Shown piece after piece: positions 54,415 to 63,400 of a stretch of 64,000 nt of DNA. The stretch comes from Methanolacinia petrolearia DSM 11571. GTDB taxonomy: Archaea > Halobacteriota > Methanomicrobia > Methanomicrobiales > Methanomicrobiaceae. Both the position numbers and the translations under genes were made by a program. The notes under the pieces were generated by a model that saw only the letters and a list, made by a program, of their open reading frames with translations, was not told where the DNA came from and did not search any database. Position 1 is the stretch's first letter; the number at the start of each line of letters is the position of its first letter. Location of the stretch: contig NC_014507.1 of NCBI RefSeq assembly GCF_000147875.1, forward strand, positions 1,550,001 through 1,614,000, read 5' to 3'.

Positions 54415-54683
54415 AATTCATCCTCCTCTGAAGTTTCCCCGGGTTTCCGGGTTCCCTTTATGGCGATTACGAATATTGCGGTCGTAAGTCCCGCTCCGAT
54501 GGCCGCTTCGGCGATTGCCACATCCGGCGCCTGGAGCAGGTAGAACTCGACAGACATCAGGAAGCTGAACACACCGAATGCGATTGCCGCCGAGAGCAGG
54601 TCCTTTAAGACATAGATGACCACGGCGCTTATCACGAGGCCGATTGCCACAATAATCTGGATCAGAAGATACAGGTCGATCAT
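54411..54683 (-). CDS. mbhD: MrpA C-terminal-like subunit MbhD (DUF4040)
   Basis: A 90-residue membrane protein. It has [19 protein letters not shown] and the [16 protein letters not shown] segment, the DUF4040 signature of MrpA-type C-terminal domains. The Met at 54683 gives a 4-base overlap with mbhC. The same frame is open far upstream, but that part is antisense to real genes. Confidence 0.92.
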   Translation of the reverse strand: MIDLYLLIQIIVAIGLVISAVVIYVLKDLLSAAIAFGVFSFLMSVEFYLLQAPDVAIAEAAIGAGLTTAIFVIAIKGTRKPGETSEEDEL

Positions 54684-55033
54684 TTTTTCGCCTCCGAAAG
54701 TTTGTCGACTACAGCCTTCGCCGGTTTCTGGCCGGACCTGTACGCCGCCCTCGCGATCGCATGCGATCCGGTCGCGTTGGTGAACGCAAGTGCGAAGAGT
54801 ATTATGACTACGTTTACGGAGAGATCGACGAATTGGGAGTCTTTCGATGAAAAGAATCCCCCGGCACAGTATACTATCGCAGCAAGGCCGAGGAAGATCG
54901 TCCCGAAGGTGGTCATCTTCGTCTCCGCATGAAGTCTCGTGTAGACGTCGGGAAACCTCAGAATTCCTATGACGCCCAGCATATTGAACACAAGGCCGAT
55001 TATTATAAAAATTATAACAAGAGTCTCTATCAT
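54680..55033 (-). CDS. mbhC: MrpG-like subunit MbhC
   Basis: A 117-residue MnhG/PhaG-family membrane protein: LGVIGILRFPDVYTRLHAETK (about 20-40) is diagnostic, followed by T-T-F-G-T-I-F-L-G-L. Three helices. The ATG at 55033 touches the stop of mbhB (TGATG). Confidence 0.94.
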   Translation of the reverse strand: MIETLVIIFIIIGLVFNMLGVIGILRFPDVYTRLHAETKMTTFGTIFLGLAAIVYCAGGFFSSKDSQFVDLSVNVVIILFALAFTNATGSHAIARAAYRSGQKPAKAVVDKLSEAKK

Positions 55034-55290
55034 CAAAGTTCACCCCCGATATACTTCGCGATGAAGAGCGTTCCGATGAACGAAAGAAGAGCATAGACGA
55101 TCGCGACCTCTACGAAGAAGAGCTCCTCATAACCGATTCCGACTACAAGAAACACCCCGACCGTCAGGGTGTTTATCACGTCGAAGGCGACGACCCTGTC
55201 AGGCGCAGTCGGTCCCTTTACAAGTCTCAACATCGCGATGACGATAAGGAGACACAATATTCCCGCAACGATGAACCAAAGTTCGCTCAT
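55033..55290 (-). CDS. mbhB: MrpF-like subunit MbhB
   Basis: An 85-residue MnhF/PhaF-family protein with three helices; L-V-K-G-P-T-A-P-D-R-V-V-A-F-D is the family signature. The Met at 55290 gives an ATGA overlap with mbhA. Confidence 0.93.
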   Translation of the reverse strand: MSELWFIVAGILCLLIVIAMLRLVKGPTAPDRVVAFDVINTLTVGVFLVVGIGYEELFFVEVAIVYALLSFIGTLFIAKYIGGEL

Positions 55291-55811
55291 TCTGCGATCC
55301 TCCTGATCCACCCGACGAGGTTGAATATCGGAAACAGGTCTTTTTCGTCCGCAATCTCTTTTGCAGCAAGTTCTTCGCTCACGTTGATTACATGAACGAA
55401 AAGGTCTCCCGATTCCTCGTCCACCTCCACGGACAAGGTTCCGGGAGTAAGCGTAATCGAGTTTGCAAGAAGAAGCACCCCGAGGTCCGTCTTCAGCCCG
55501 GGCGAGATCCTCACGATCCCCGGGTTTATTTTTCCCGTGATCACCCTCATAGCGACGTCGAGGTTCGCCCTCGCCATCTCGATGAAGAACGGGATGATAT
55601 AGATTACCAGCAATACCCATCTCAGGGGATTTATCATCCTGTAATTTTTGCTGCTGCAAAAGAACCTGCCCGAGATTGCCCCTGCAACAACTGAAACGAA
55701 TACCCCTGCGATGATCTCCTCATAACTCCATAGTCCGAGCACATCTCCGCTTCCCGATGTCAGAATCAGGTAAAGAATGAAGCACAGGATTGCAGTTACG
55801 ATAAAAGGCAT
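55287..55811 (-). CDS. mbhA: MrpE-like subunit MbhA
   Basis: A 174-residue MnhE-family protein with N-terminal helices and then the typical S-I-T-L-T-P-G-T-L-S-V-E-V segment (about 115-128), followed by a soluble V-H-V-I-N-V part. ATG 55811 is preferred to a TTG one codon upstream; GGAG is properly spaced. First gene of the operon. A TATA-like GGTATTTATG (minus strand, about 55863-55872) may be its promoter. Confidence 0.92.
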   Translation of the reverse strand: MPFIVTAILCFILYLILTSGSGDVLGLWSYEEIIAGVFVSVVAGAISGRFFCSSKNYRMINPLRWVLLVIYIIPFFIEMARANLDVAMRVITGKINPGIVRISPGLKTDLGVLLLANSITLTPGTLSVEVDEESGDLFVHVINVSEELAAKEIADEKDLFPIFNLVGWIRRIAE

Positions 55812-56035
55812 CAAAACTCCATCACTCCTCTCTCCGTAATCGATACAATTTCAGATTTCCAGCATAAATACCCGGAATTAAGGAAAAAAGATCCCGGAAC
55901 CAGCAATTTGCTATGATTAATAATGATATATTCCGACATAACTGTTTTGAAAGTGTCGGATCTCTCATTTTCCGGGGGAATAAATTGACAGATGCGGCAG
56001 TTTATTACTTTTAGAATCGAAAAAATTAATCACAG
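55812..56035. other. Divergent promoter region
   Basis: 224 bases between the mbh operon (minus) and the PAPS-reductase-family gene (plus). AT-rich patches at about 55860-55875 and 55910-55935 are candidate TATA elements for the two directions. No conserved leader seen. Confidence 0.45.
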
Positions 56036-57442
56036 ATGGCAAAATCGTTTCTTGGAAAACTGACCCTGTACTGGTGCGACGAGTGCGGAACGCCGGTACT
56101 CGGAAAGAAGTGCTCCTGCGGCGCCGAAACACGCCAGGTCCAGGTGACTCCACCGGGGGATATCAGGCCGGCGTTTCAGGCGGATATAGATCATATAAAT
56201 AAATTATACAGATCCTTCTTCGGTTCCGACCTGATCCCGGAGAATCATATCGCGGTTCTGAATAAAATTCCCGATAAGGACAGGATGGAGGAGGTCGTCA
56301 TGGGAGGCGCAGTAGTCTGTGCGTTCAGGTATCTTCCGGAAGAGAAGAGATGGGAGATCCTCCCGAGGACTCATGCCGCATTATACTCGAAGCCGGAGAA
56401 AGGATTCGTGATTGCCGACGACGGTGCGATAGAATCTATTCAGAGCGGATCGAGCCTGCTTGCACCGGGTCTTGTCGATATTCACCCGGATGTGAAGGAC
56501 GGCGACGAGGTTCTTATACTCGACCGGGCGGGCAACTGCATCGGTGCCGGAAGGTCACGAGTCAATGCAGCCGATGCCGTCAAAATGGAGAGAGGACAGG
56601 TAGTAAGGACGAGAAAGGCCGGACAAGGAGTCTGCATTCCCAAAGAATCCACGTGGGAGAAGGCGGTGGAATCGAATGGAATTGTCCTGAAGAATATGGA
56701 GACCGAGGCGGTGAACTTCGTCAAATCAGTTAAAAGCAAAAATCCCGATCTCTTCGCTTCCGTATCGTATTCGGGAGGAAAGGACAGCCTTGCAACGCTC
56801 CTGATCGTGCAGAAGGCGATAGGAAAAGTTCCGATTATATTCTCGGATACGGGCCTTGAATTCCCGGAGACATACAAAAATATCGAGGAGGTTGTCCGGA
56901 AATACGATCTCGAAATTATCAAAACAGGAGCCGGGGATTCCTTCTGGAATAACATGGAGATCCAGGGGCCGCCTTCGGTGGATGCAAGATGGTGCTGCAG
57001 CGTATGTAAACTGAACCCGGTCAGGGATCTAATAAAGGAGAACTGGGGAGAGTGCCTCTCGTTCATCGGACAGAGGAAGTATGAGTCTCTCGCGAGGATG
57101 AAGAGCCCGCGGGTCTGGAGGAACTTCAAGGTCCAGGTCCAGCTCTCGGCATCGCCGATCCAGCACTGGACCGCCCTGCACGTATTCCTCTATCTTTTTC
57201 AGGAGAAGGCGCCATACAATGAATTATACGAGAGAAGGATCGACCGGATCGGGTGTTTCATGTGCCCGTCGAGCGATATAGCGACATTCGAGACTATAAA
57301 GAGCGATTACCCGGATCTCTGGCAGGTATGGGAGAGCAAACTTGAAGACTACAGGGAGAAGAACGATCTTCCTGAATCATGGGCCGTAAATTTCGAATGG
57401 AGAAAGAGAGGAGAGACGGATGACACAAGTAGCTATTCTTGA
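56036..57442 (+). CDS. Archaeal PAPS-reductase-family protein with zinc ribbon and PUA domains
   Basis: A 468-residue soluble protein: N-terminal zinc-ribbon (W-C-D-E-C-G-T-P-V, then C-S-C-G), a PUA-like RNA-binding domain (about 130-185, G-D-E-V-L-I-L-D) and a PP-loop ATPase domain starting S-Y-S-G-G-K-D-S-L-A (about 244-253). Cys-rich segments later (W-C-C-S-V-C-K-L, G-C-F-M-C-P-S-S) could hold an Fe-S cluster. PUA plus PP-loop suggests tRNA sulfuration or another RNA-linked thiol chemistry rather than plain PAPS reduction; this is inference. It overlaps hisH by 23 bases. Confidence 0.85.
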   Translation: MAKSFLGKLTLYWCDECGTPVLGKKCSCGAETRQVQVTPPGDIRPAFQADIDHINKLYRSFFGSDLIPENHIAVLNKIPDKDRMEEVVMGGAVVCAFRYLPEEKRWEILPRTHAALYSKPEKGFVIADDGAIESIQSGSSLLAPGLVDIHPDVKDGDEVLILDRAGNCIGAGRSRVNAADAVKMERGQVVRTRKAGQGVCIPKESTWEKAVESNGIVLKNMETEAVNFVKSVKSKNPDLFASVSYSGGKDSLATLLIVQKAIGKVPIIFSDTGLEFPETYKNIEEVVRKYDLEIIKTGAGDSFWNNMEIQGPPSVDARWCCSVCKLNPVRDLIKENWGECLSFIGQRKYESLARMKSPRVWRNFKVQVQLSASPIQHWTALHVFLYLFQEKAPYNELYERRIDRIGCFMCPSSDIATFETIKSDYPDLWQVWESKLEDYREKNDLPESWAVNFEWRKRGETDDTSSYS

Positions 57443-58022
57443 TTACGGTCTGGGCAACCTGCGAAGTGTGAAGAAGGGAGTCGAAAAAGCGGGAGCTTCG
57501 GTCTTTATCACGTCAGATGTCGAAGAGATGGCGACCGCAGACGGCGTGGTCCTTCCCGGGGTCGGGGCCTTTTCCGAGGGAATGGAAAAACTGAACGAGA
57601 TGAAGAAGGCCCTTATGAATTACGTCGAATCCTCCCCTGTCCTCGGAATATGCCTCGGGATGCAGATGCTTCTCGACGTCGGTGAAGAATATGGGATACA
57701 CGAGGGCCTCGGGCTCGTTCCCGGGAGAGTGAAGCAGTTCCCGGAGAGGCCGGGATACAAGATCCCTCATATGGGCTGGAACACTCTGAAGATTGTAAAC
57801 GACGATCCGCTCTTCGAGGGGATCCCGGATAACAGCTACGTCTATTTCGTCCACTCGTATTATGCCGAAACAGAGGAGAGATATACTCTTACCTCGACGG
57901 ACTATATCTGCGAATTTTCATCTTCGATAAGGAATAAAAACGCCTGGGGAACGCAGTTTCACCCGGAGAAAAGCGGTGAGACGGGCCTGAAGATCCTTGA
58001 GAATTTTATCGGGATGCTTTGA
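57420..58022 (+). CDS. hisH: Imidazole glycerol phosphate synthase subunit HisH
   Basis: A 200-residue class I glutamine amidotransferase. It releases ammonia from glutamine for HisF in histidine synthesis. The triad is visible: G-I-C-L-G-M-Q (Cys about 78), T-Q-F-H-P-E (His and Glu about 181-183). The start I-L-D-Y-G-L-G-N-L-R-S-V is diagnostic. HisF is not nearby. The 23-base overlap with the previous gene suggests cotranscription. Confidence 0.96.
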   Translation: MTQVAILDYGLGNLRSVKKGVEKAGASVFITSDVEEMATADGVVLPGVGAFSEGMEKLNEMKKALMNYVESSPVLGICLGMQMLLDVGEEYGIHEGLGLVPGRVKQFPERPGYKIPHMGWNTLKIVNDDPLFEGIPDNSYVYFVHSYYAETEERYTLTSTDYICEFSSSIRNKNAWGTQFHPEKSGETGLKILENFIGML

Positions 58023-58149
58023 TTTTTTTCTGAAAATATCCACCCTCCTTCTACAGGGATCCTGGTTTTTATTTTTTTAAGCCTGATTAGATTCTCTTTC
58101 GATATTTCATTTCAACACGGTTATTAGGAAATGCCGTGCATTATTTTGG

Positions 58150-59514
58150 ATGAAGCGAACCGGCCCTCTGTTGGTTGTAGCGTTTATTTTGGTCGTAGTT
58201 CTTCTTTTCCTGGGTTCTGCCGTGGTGTACGGTTCATATGATAAGGGCCCTCGAACGACAACTGAAGTTCTCCTGAACCAGGAGAACGGAACATATATGA
58301 AAGTCATCCATGTTGTCGTCAGGGGAGGAACGGAAGAGGAGATAGGGTATGAGCTGGGAAAGGTAGGTATAGAAGAGTTTAATTCGATTCTTCTGCCTTT
58401 CGACGATCCAGTGTACGGGGAGGAAAAAGAGCAGTATATCAAAGGCTATGATGAAGACCTGTACGAGCGGGTACAGGGAGTGAAGCAGGCATATCAGCTC
58501 GGTGAAGACAATTACAGCTACGATGCCAGTTTCCCGTTTTACGTCGGAGGTATCCCGTTATGTTCGGCGATTTACTTCCCTCCTGTTAGCACGGAAGACG
58601 GTCACGCAATTGCGGGCAGGAATATGGACTGGTACTATAATTCTGACCAGGATGAATTTACAGGTGTTACAGATCTTAGTCTGTTCACGAATAATACGGA
58701 TATCAATGACGAAAAATTCGATGAACTCCTGGCAGATAAAATAGGAACACTTGCCCACGTCGCAGAGATCTATCCTGATGAAGGATATGCCACCCTGGTA
58801 GTAGGAACCATGGATCTTCTTACAGGGGTTGTCGACGGGTTGAACGAAAAGGGGTTGTATGTAGCGTCGCTCCAGGACGGCGACACATATACCGATGCTT
58901 TCTCCGACCTTGCCGGATTCACCACTACAAGACCGAATTACATGCAGGTGCTCGGATCGATCCTTGAGCATTGCGCCAATGTGGAGGAAGCAAAACAAAT
59001 GCTGACCGAATCACAGTTTACAATGCCATTCATGGGCGTCCACTTCCTTATCTGCGACGATTCGGGAGCTGCAACAATTGCAGAATACGACAATGAATCC
59101 CGTGAATTGATCTTTACGGATTACCAGGATACTGCAGTCCCGCTTACCAATTATGCAGTTTATCTCAAGCCAGATATCAGTCAATACCCGCCTGAAAATC
59201 CTAATAATGCACACGACGATTACCTGAGAAGTGCAAAACTTCACGATTATATCTCGGATCATGAGGGGACTTTTACGACGGACGATGCATGGGATGCAAT
59301 GGAGATGGTCGAGGCAAATGCAGATCTCAGTCCGGAAGAAATACTGGCAGGAGAGAATGAAACGGATCGTCTGCTGTGGACTGTTGTAACGGACCTAACC
59401 GACAGATCGATGACTGTCAAATTTTTCTTAAAAGACGGTCCGATCAACAACGAGACATACAGGACTCATGATCTTGTCCTTTCCGAGCCTTTTACATTTA
59501 AACTTGAGCGGTGA
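58150..59514 (+). CDS. Exported C45-type (AAT-like) amidohydrolase
   Basis: A 454-residue Ntn-hydrolase-like protein behind an N-terminal signal or anchor helix (about 6-29). GGIPLCSAIYF carries the presumed Cys nucleophile (about 140). It is followed by G-H-A-I-A-G-R-N-M-D-W-Y-Y, the R-N-x-D-W motif of acyl-CoA:6-APA acyltransferase/peptidase C45, and later M-P-F-M-G-V-H-F-L-I and A-E-Y-D-N. It should cleave an amide bond outside the cell; the substrate is unknown. Because the Cys is not N-terminal, autocatalytic cleavage would be needed for Ntn chemistry. Confidence 0.85.
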   Translation: MKRTGPLLVVAFILVVVLLFLGSAVVYGSYDKGPRTTTEVLLNQENGTYMKVIHVVVRGGTEEEIGYELGKVGIEEFNSILLPFDDPVYGEEKEQYIKGYDEDLYERVQGVKQAYQLGEDNYSYDASFPFYVGGIPLCSAIYFPPVSTEDGHAIAGRNMDWYYNSDQDEFTGVTDLSLFTNNTDINDEKFDELLADKIGTLAHVAEIYPDEGYATLVVGTMDLLTGVVDGLNEKGLYVASLQDGDTYTDAFSDLAGFTTTRPNYMQVLGSILEHCANVEEAKQMLTESQFTMPFMGVHFLICDDSGAATIAEYDNESRELIFTDYQDTAVPLTNYAVYLKPDISQYPPENPNNAHDDYLRSAKLHDYISDHEGTFTTDDAWDAMEMVEANADLSPEEILAGENETDRLLWTVVTDLTDRSMTVKFFLKDGPINNETYRTHDLVLSEPFTFKLER

Positions 59515-59545
59515 GAATAATCGGAAGGAGACCCTGATAGGAGAA

Positions 59546-59567
59546 TTTTTCTTTTTTTTTATTTTTG
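59546..59567 (+). terminator. T-rich terminator
   Basis: A run of nearly pure T (TTTTTCTTTTTTTTTTATTTTTG) 32 bases after the amidohydrolase stop codon. Confidence 0.5.
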
Positions 59568-60106
59568 TTAATATTGATAATAACTGGACAACAAATTCCC
59601 TCTCTTTTTCGGATTAGATATTTAATATCTCAAGTAATATTGACGGGCTTAATCTCCTGAAAGGGCAGTTTATCATAAGAACGAAGGCCTGAAGTCATGG
59701 TGTGTTCGCTTTGCGAACTGATGCTTGGTTTGGGTCAAAGTGTTTGTCTCCTGAATACATGGAATTTATCCATAAAACAATTATATTACTCAAAATTAAA
59801 AACCACCCGTATTCAAAAAAAATTGTTAAATAACAATATTTATTGCTAAGCCATACAAAAATTATTCTCGCATCTCCTGTGGTGCGTTTTGGGGGTTTGG
59901 AGGATGAAATAAAAACCATTTCATCCCTCTGTTTCTTCGTGAAACTGTAATTTCTCCAGGGACCGGTCAATCCCGATGATAATATACAGAAAAATTCCTG
60001 AAGAAATTCCGGTCTGATGAAACCATAAAGATCGGATAAAGAGATTGAGAGGATTTTTTTAATTCTCCGGACACCTCAAAAGCTGGAAAAATAAAGGGGG
60101 ATTATT
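59568..60106. other. Non-coding AT-rich region
   Basis: Contains the decayed three-hairpin element at 59655-59719 and otherwise AT-rich DNA. A minus-strand frame at 59695-59970 partly overlaps the repeat and has no family resemblance; I treat it as non-coding. The composition drop continues into the two genes that follow. Confidence 0.4.
59655..59719 (+). repeat. Three-hairpin element, decayed relative of 47468
   Basis: AGGGCAG, then GGCCTGAAGTCATGG, then GTTCGC-TTT-GCGAAC, in the order seen at 47468-47535; the last stem is perfect, the middle one degraded. Confidence 0.55.
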
Positions 60107-60412
60107 ATGTTTACAAAATTGAAAAATGCATGTATTTTATCGTTGATTATCAACTTTTGTATAAAGGGGTTTGCCCTAACTACTCATGGAAAAGAAAATG
60201 ACGCCAAGACCGGCAAAAATATAAAATCTCAATTTGTTGAAACCAAATTAAAATCAGCAGTTGAGTCTGTTTTATTCAGTCCGGTATGCGGTATGCAACA
60301 GATTCATTGTTCTATGACTGCAGATAGTTTCGGACTTCTGTTTTATTTTGGATCTGAGTCTGCTTATTCCAATTATATGAGAATTTATCATCGATTTATG
60401 GTGATTTTATGA
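60107..60412 (+). CDS. Small protein upstream of the RHS gene, possibly exported
   Basis: A 101-residue protein with a hydrophobic N-terminal stretch (about 9-25) and two Cys (S-P-V-C-G-M-Q-Q-I-H-C). GGGGGA lies 5-10 bases before the ATG. It overlaps the RHS-protein start by 4 bases (ATGA), so translation is coupled. No family recognised. Its position invites a chaperone or immunity role, but immunity genes usually follow the toxin, so I leave the function open. Confidence 0.6.
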   Translation: MFTKLKNACILSLIINFCIKGFALTTHGKENDAKTGKNIKSQFVETKLKSAVESVLFSPVCGMQQIHCSMTADSFGLLFYFGSESAYSNYMRIYHRFMVIL

Positions 60413-63400
60413 AAAAGTTACTTATTATAATTTTAATATTAGGTTGTTTGGTTGGTATATCTTCAGCTTTTTCTTATACGTCTGATCTTGGATATCATGT
60501 TTGGGATGATCCTAATTGGGGTTTAATTGAAGAAGATGAAGTGATTACATTTGATGAAGTTTTAGGTAATGCTTATTGGTGTAATGCGGACCAGTTACCT
60601 TTTGATCTTTCTGTATTCGATGGAGGTTCTTTTACGTGTACTGCAAATGGTGTTACTTGCACTGGAAATATTGAGGGGGGAAGTTCAGGCCTTAACCTTA
60701 TACTTGATGATCCTTCTTTGTATTTTGTTGTTCCTAGACATAGTGTTCGGTATTCTAATTTTGATGTGTATCCCCCTGAACTAATTGATCCGGATGGTGT
60801 TTCAGGCTTTGTGTGTGGTTATCCGGTATATCCTGGGCTTCAAACAATACCTGTTACTTTTGTTTCTCCGTCAAGATTATCAATGTTAGAGGTTCTAAAC
60901 AACCGCCCCCGGGAGTTCCTGCGAAATCTGAGCGCTTTGGGCATTCAAGGATTTTCCGCTCTTTCCAGTGAACCGGTAAATCTTGCAACCGGGAATTATG
61001 TTTACCAGTACCAGGATCTCTACATTCCGGGACGCGGACTGCCCCTGGCAGTTACCCGTAGTTACAATTCCCAGAGTCCCATGAGCGGGCCTTTCGGCTC
61101 AGGCTGGACCTTTAATTACAACATGAGACTGGCAGGAATCAAAGGCAGTGAAGATGTACTGGTGATACGGGAAGACGGTCACACGGATATATATAATGCC
61201 GTTTCGAACGGTACCTATTCCCCACCCCTGGGGGTCTTCGATAGATTGACCATAAATGCAGATTGTTCCTACACACTTGAAAGTAAAGATCACATAAAGT
61301 ATATCTTTACCCCGACAGGTCAGCTGAGTAATATCACGGATAACAACGGGAATAAGATAGATCTCACTTATACCGGCGATTATCTTACCCGGGTGACAGA
61401 TTCCTCAGGGAGAGAGCTGACCTTCACCTATGATGCAGCAGGACGGATCGTTTCAATCACCGATCCCATAGGCAGAATTTTGAGCTATACCTACGATGCG
61501 AATGATAACCTGATCAGGTATACCGATCCTGCAGGCGGACAATTCGATTATACGTACGATGAAAACCACTGGCTGACCTCAATAACAAATTCCAGGGGAA
61601 TCCAGTTCGTAACCAATACTTATGACGGAGACGGGCGTGTTATCAGCCAGAGCAATGCCCAAGGTGTGGTAACCACGTTCAGTTACGATATGAATAACCG
61701 GACAACGACCGAAACCGATCCACTGGGCAGGAGTACCCAATACACCCATAACGAGTATTTCTGGGAGCTTAATGAGGTTGATGCACTGGGCAATACCACT
61801 TATTACACATATGACAGTAATGGAAACAGGATCACCGCAACCGATGCGAATCGCCATTCAACTCTATGTTCCTATGATGAGAACGGGAACATCATTCAGG
61901 TTACAGATGCATCAGGTCACGTCACCAACAATACCTATGATTCAAAGAGTAACCTCCTAAGCAGTAAGGATGCATTGGGACACCAGGAAACATTCAGTTA
62001 TGACGTAAACAGCAATCTGGTCCAAACTACTAATGCAATGGGATATGTTACGACTTTTACGTACGACCAGTACGGACAGGTGACAAATACACAGGATGCC
62101 AACGGACATGCTACCACCAATAGTTATGACAATTATGGTAACCTGATTGCCCTTACCGATGCCGCCGGCAATACGGAAACATACTCTTATGATCTTGTGG
62201 GACGTCAGGTTAGTGCAACCGATGCCAAAGGCAAGACCAGTACACTCATTTATGATGCACTCGACCGGCTTCTGAGTATTACCGATCCGCTAGGCCATAG
62301 CACGGCTTACAGCTATGATGGTGTAGGAAACCGGATCAGCTGTACCGATGCCATGGGAAGAACGACATTTTACACTTATGATTCCCTCAACCTGCTCACA
62401 CAGGTCACCGATCCACTGGGAGGGACAGCAAGTTACGCCTATGACACGGTGGAAAATCTCGTTTCCATGACCGACGCGAACGGCCACACGACCCAGTACT
62501 CTTACGATCAGGTGAACCGCCTGACCGCCATTACCGATCCCCTTGGATATATCACAGGTTACAGCTACGACGCAGTCGGCAATAAGGTCAGTTCCACGGA
62601 CAATAACGGGGATACGACCCATCTCACGTATGATTCGTTAGACCGAATCACAGGAATATCGTACCACGACCAGACATCGGCGAGTTACACCTATGACGCT
62701 GTAGGCAACCGGCTGACGATGACCGACAGTTCCGGGACGACGAGTTACGCATATGACGGGCTTAACCGGCTGACAGGCGTTACAGGTTCAGGCGGTCAGT
62801 TTGTACAATACGGTTATGACCCGGTCGGCAACAGGATCCAAACCACTTATCCCGATGGCCGGACGGTTTCGTACGGATATGATAATGTTAACAGGCTGAA
62901 CGGCGTGACCGACTGGACTGGCAGCATTACCAGCTATGGCTACGATGCGAACAGTAACCTGGTGGACATGACTTATCCCAACGGGAGAGAGACGGAATAC
63001 ACGTATGATGACGCTAACAGGCTGACTAATATGATCAATACGGATGGAGAGGATGTAGTCTCGAGTCACGCGTATACGCTTGATGCAGTAGGGAACCACC
63101 TCCAGGTCACGGAAAGCGGGCTGAACGTTGCATTCGGGTTGAACGTTGCAACTACCACATACGAGTATGATGTACTGAACCGCCTGGACACGGTGACGTC
63201 CCCGGGTACAACGGTGACCTACACGTACGATTCCAGTGGAAACCGGCTGAGTATGGCCACAACTGCCGGGAACGTGAGGTCGACAGTTGCCTACACTTAT
63301 GATGCAGGTGACCGGCTGCTTAGTGCAGGGGGAACCACCTATACCTATGACAACAATGGCAACCGGATTCAGAAAAATGAACTAAACGGGACAACATTGT

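Noticed and set aside
59695-59970. Minus-strand frame ending in the same residues as a frame at 47512-47793
   Set aside because: The shared ending comes from the three-hairpin repeat that both frames run into, not from a common protein.
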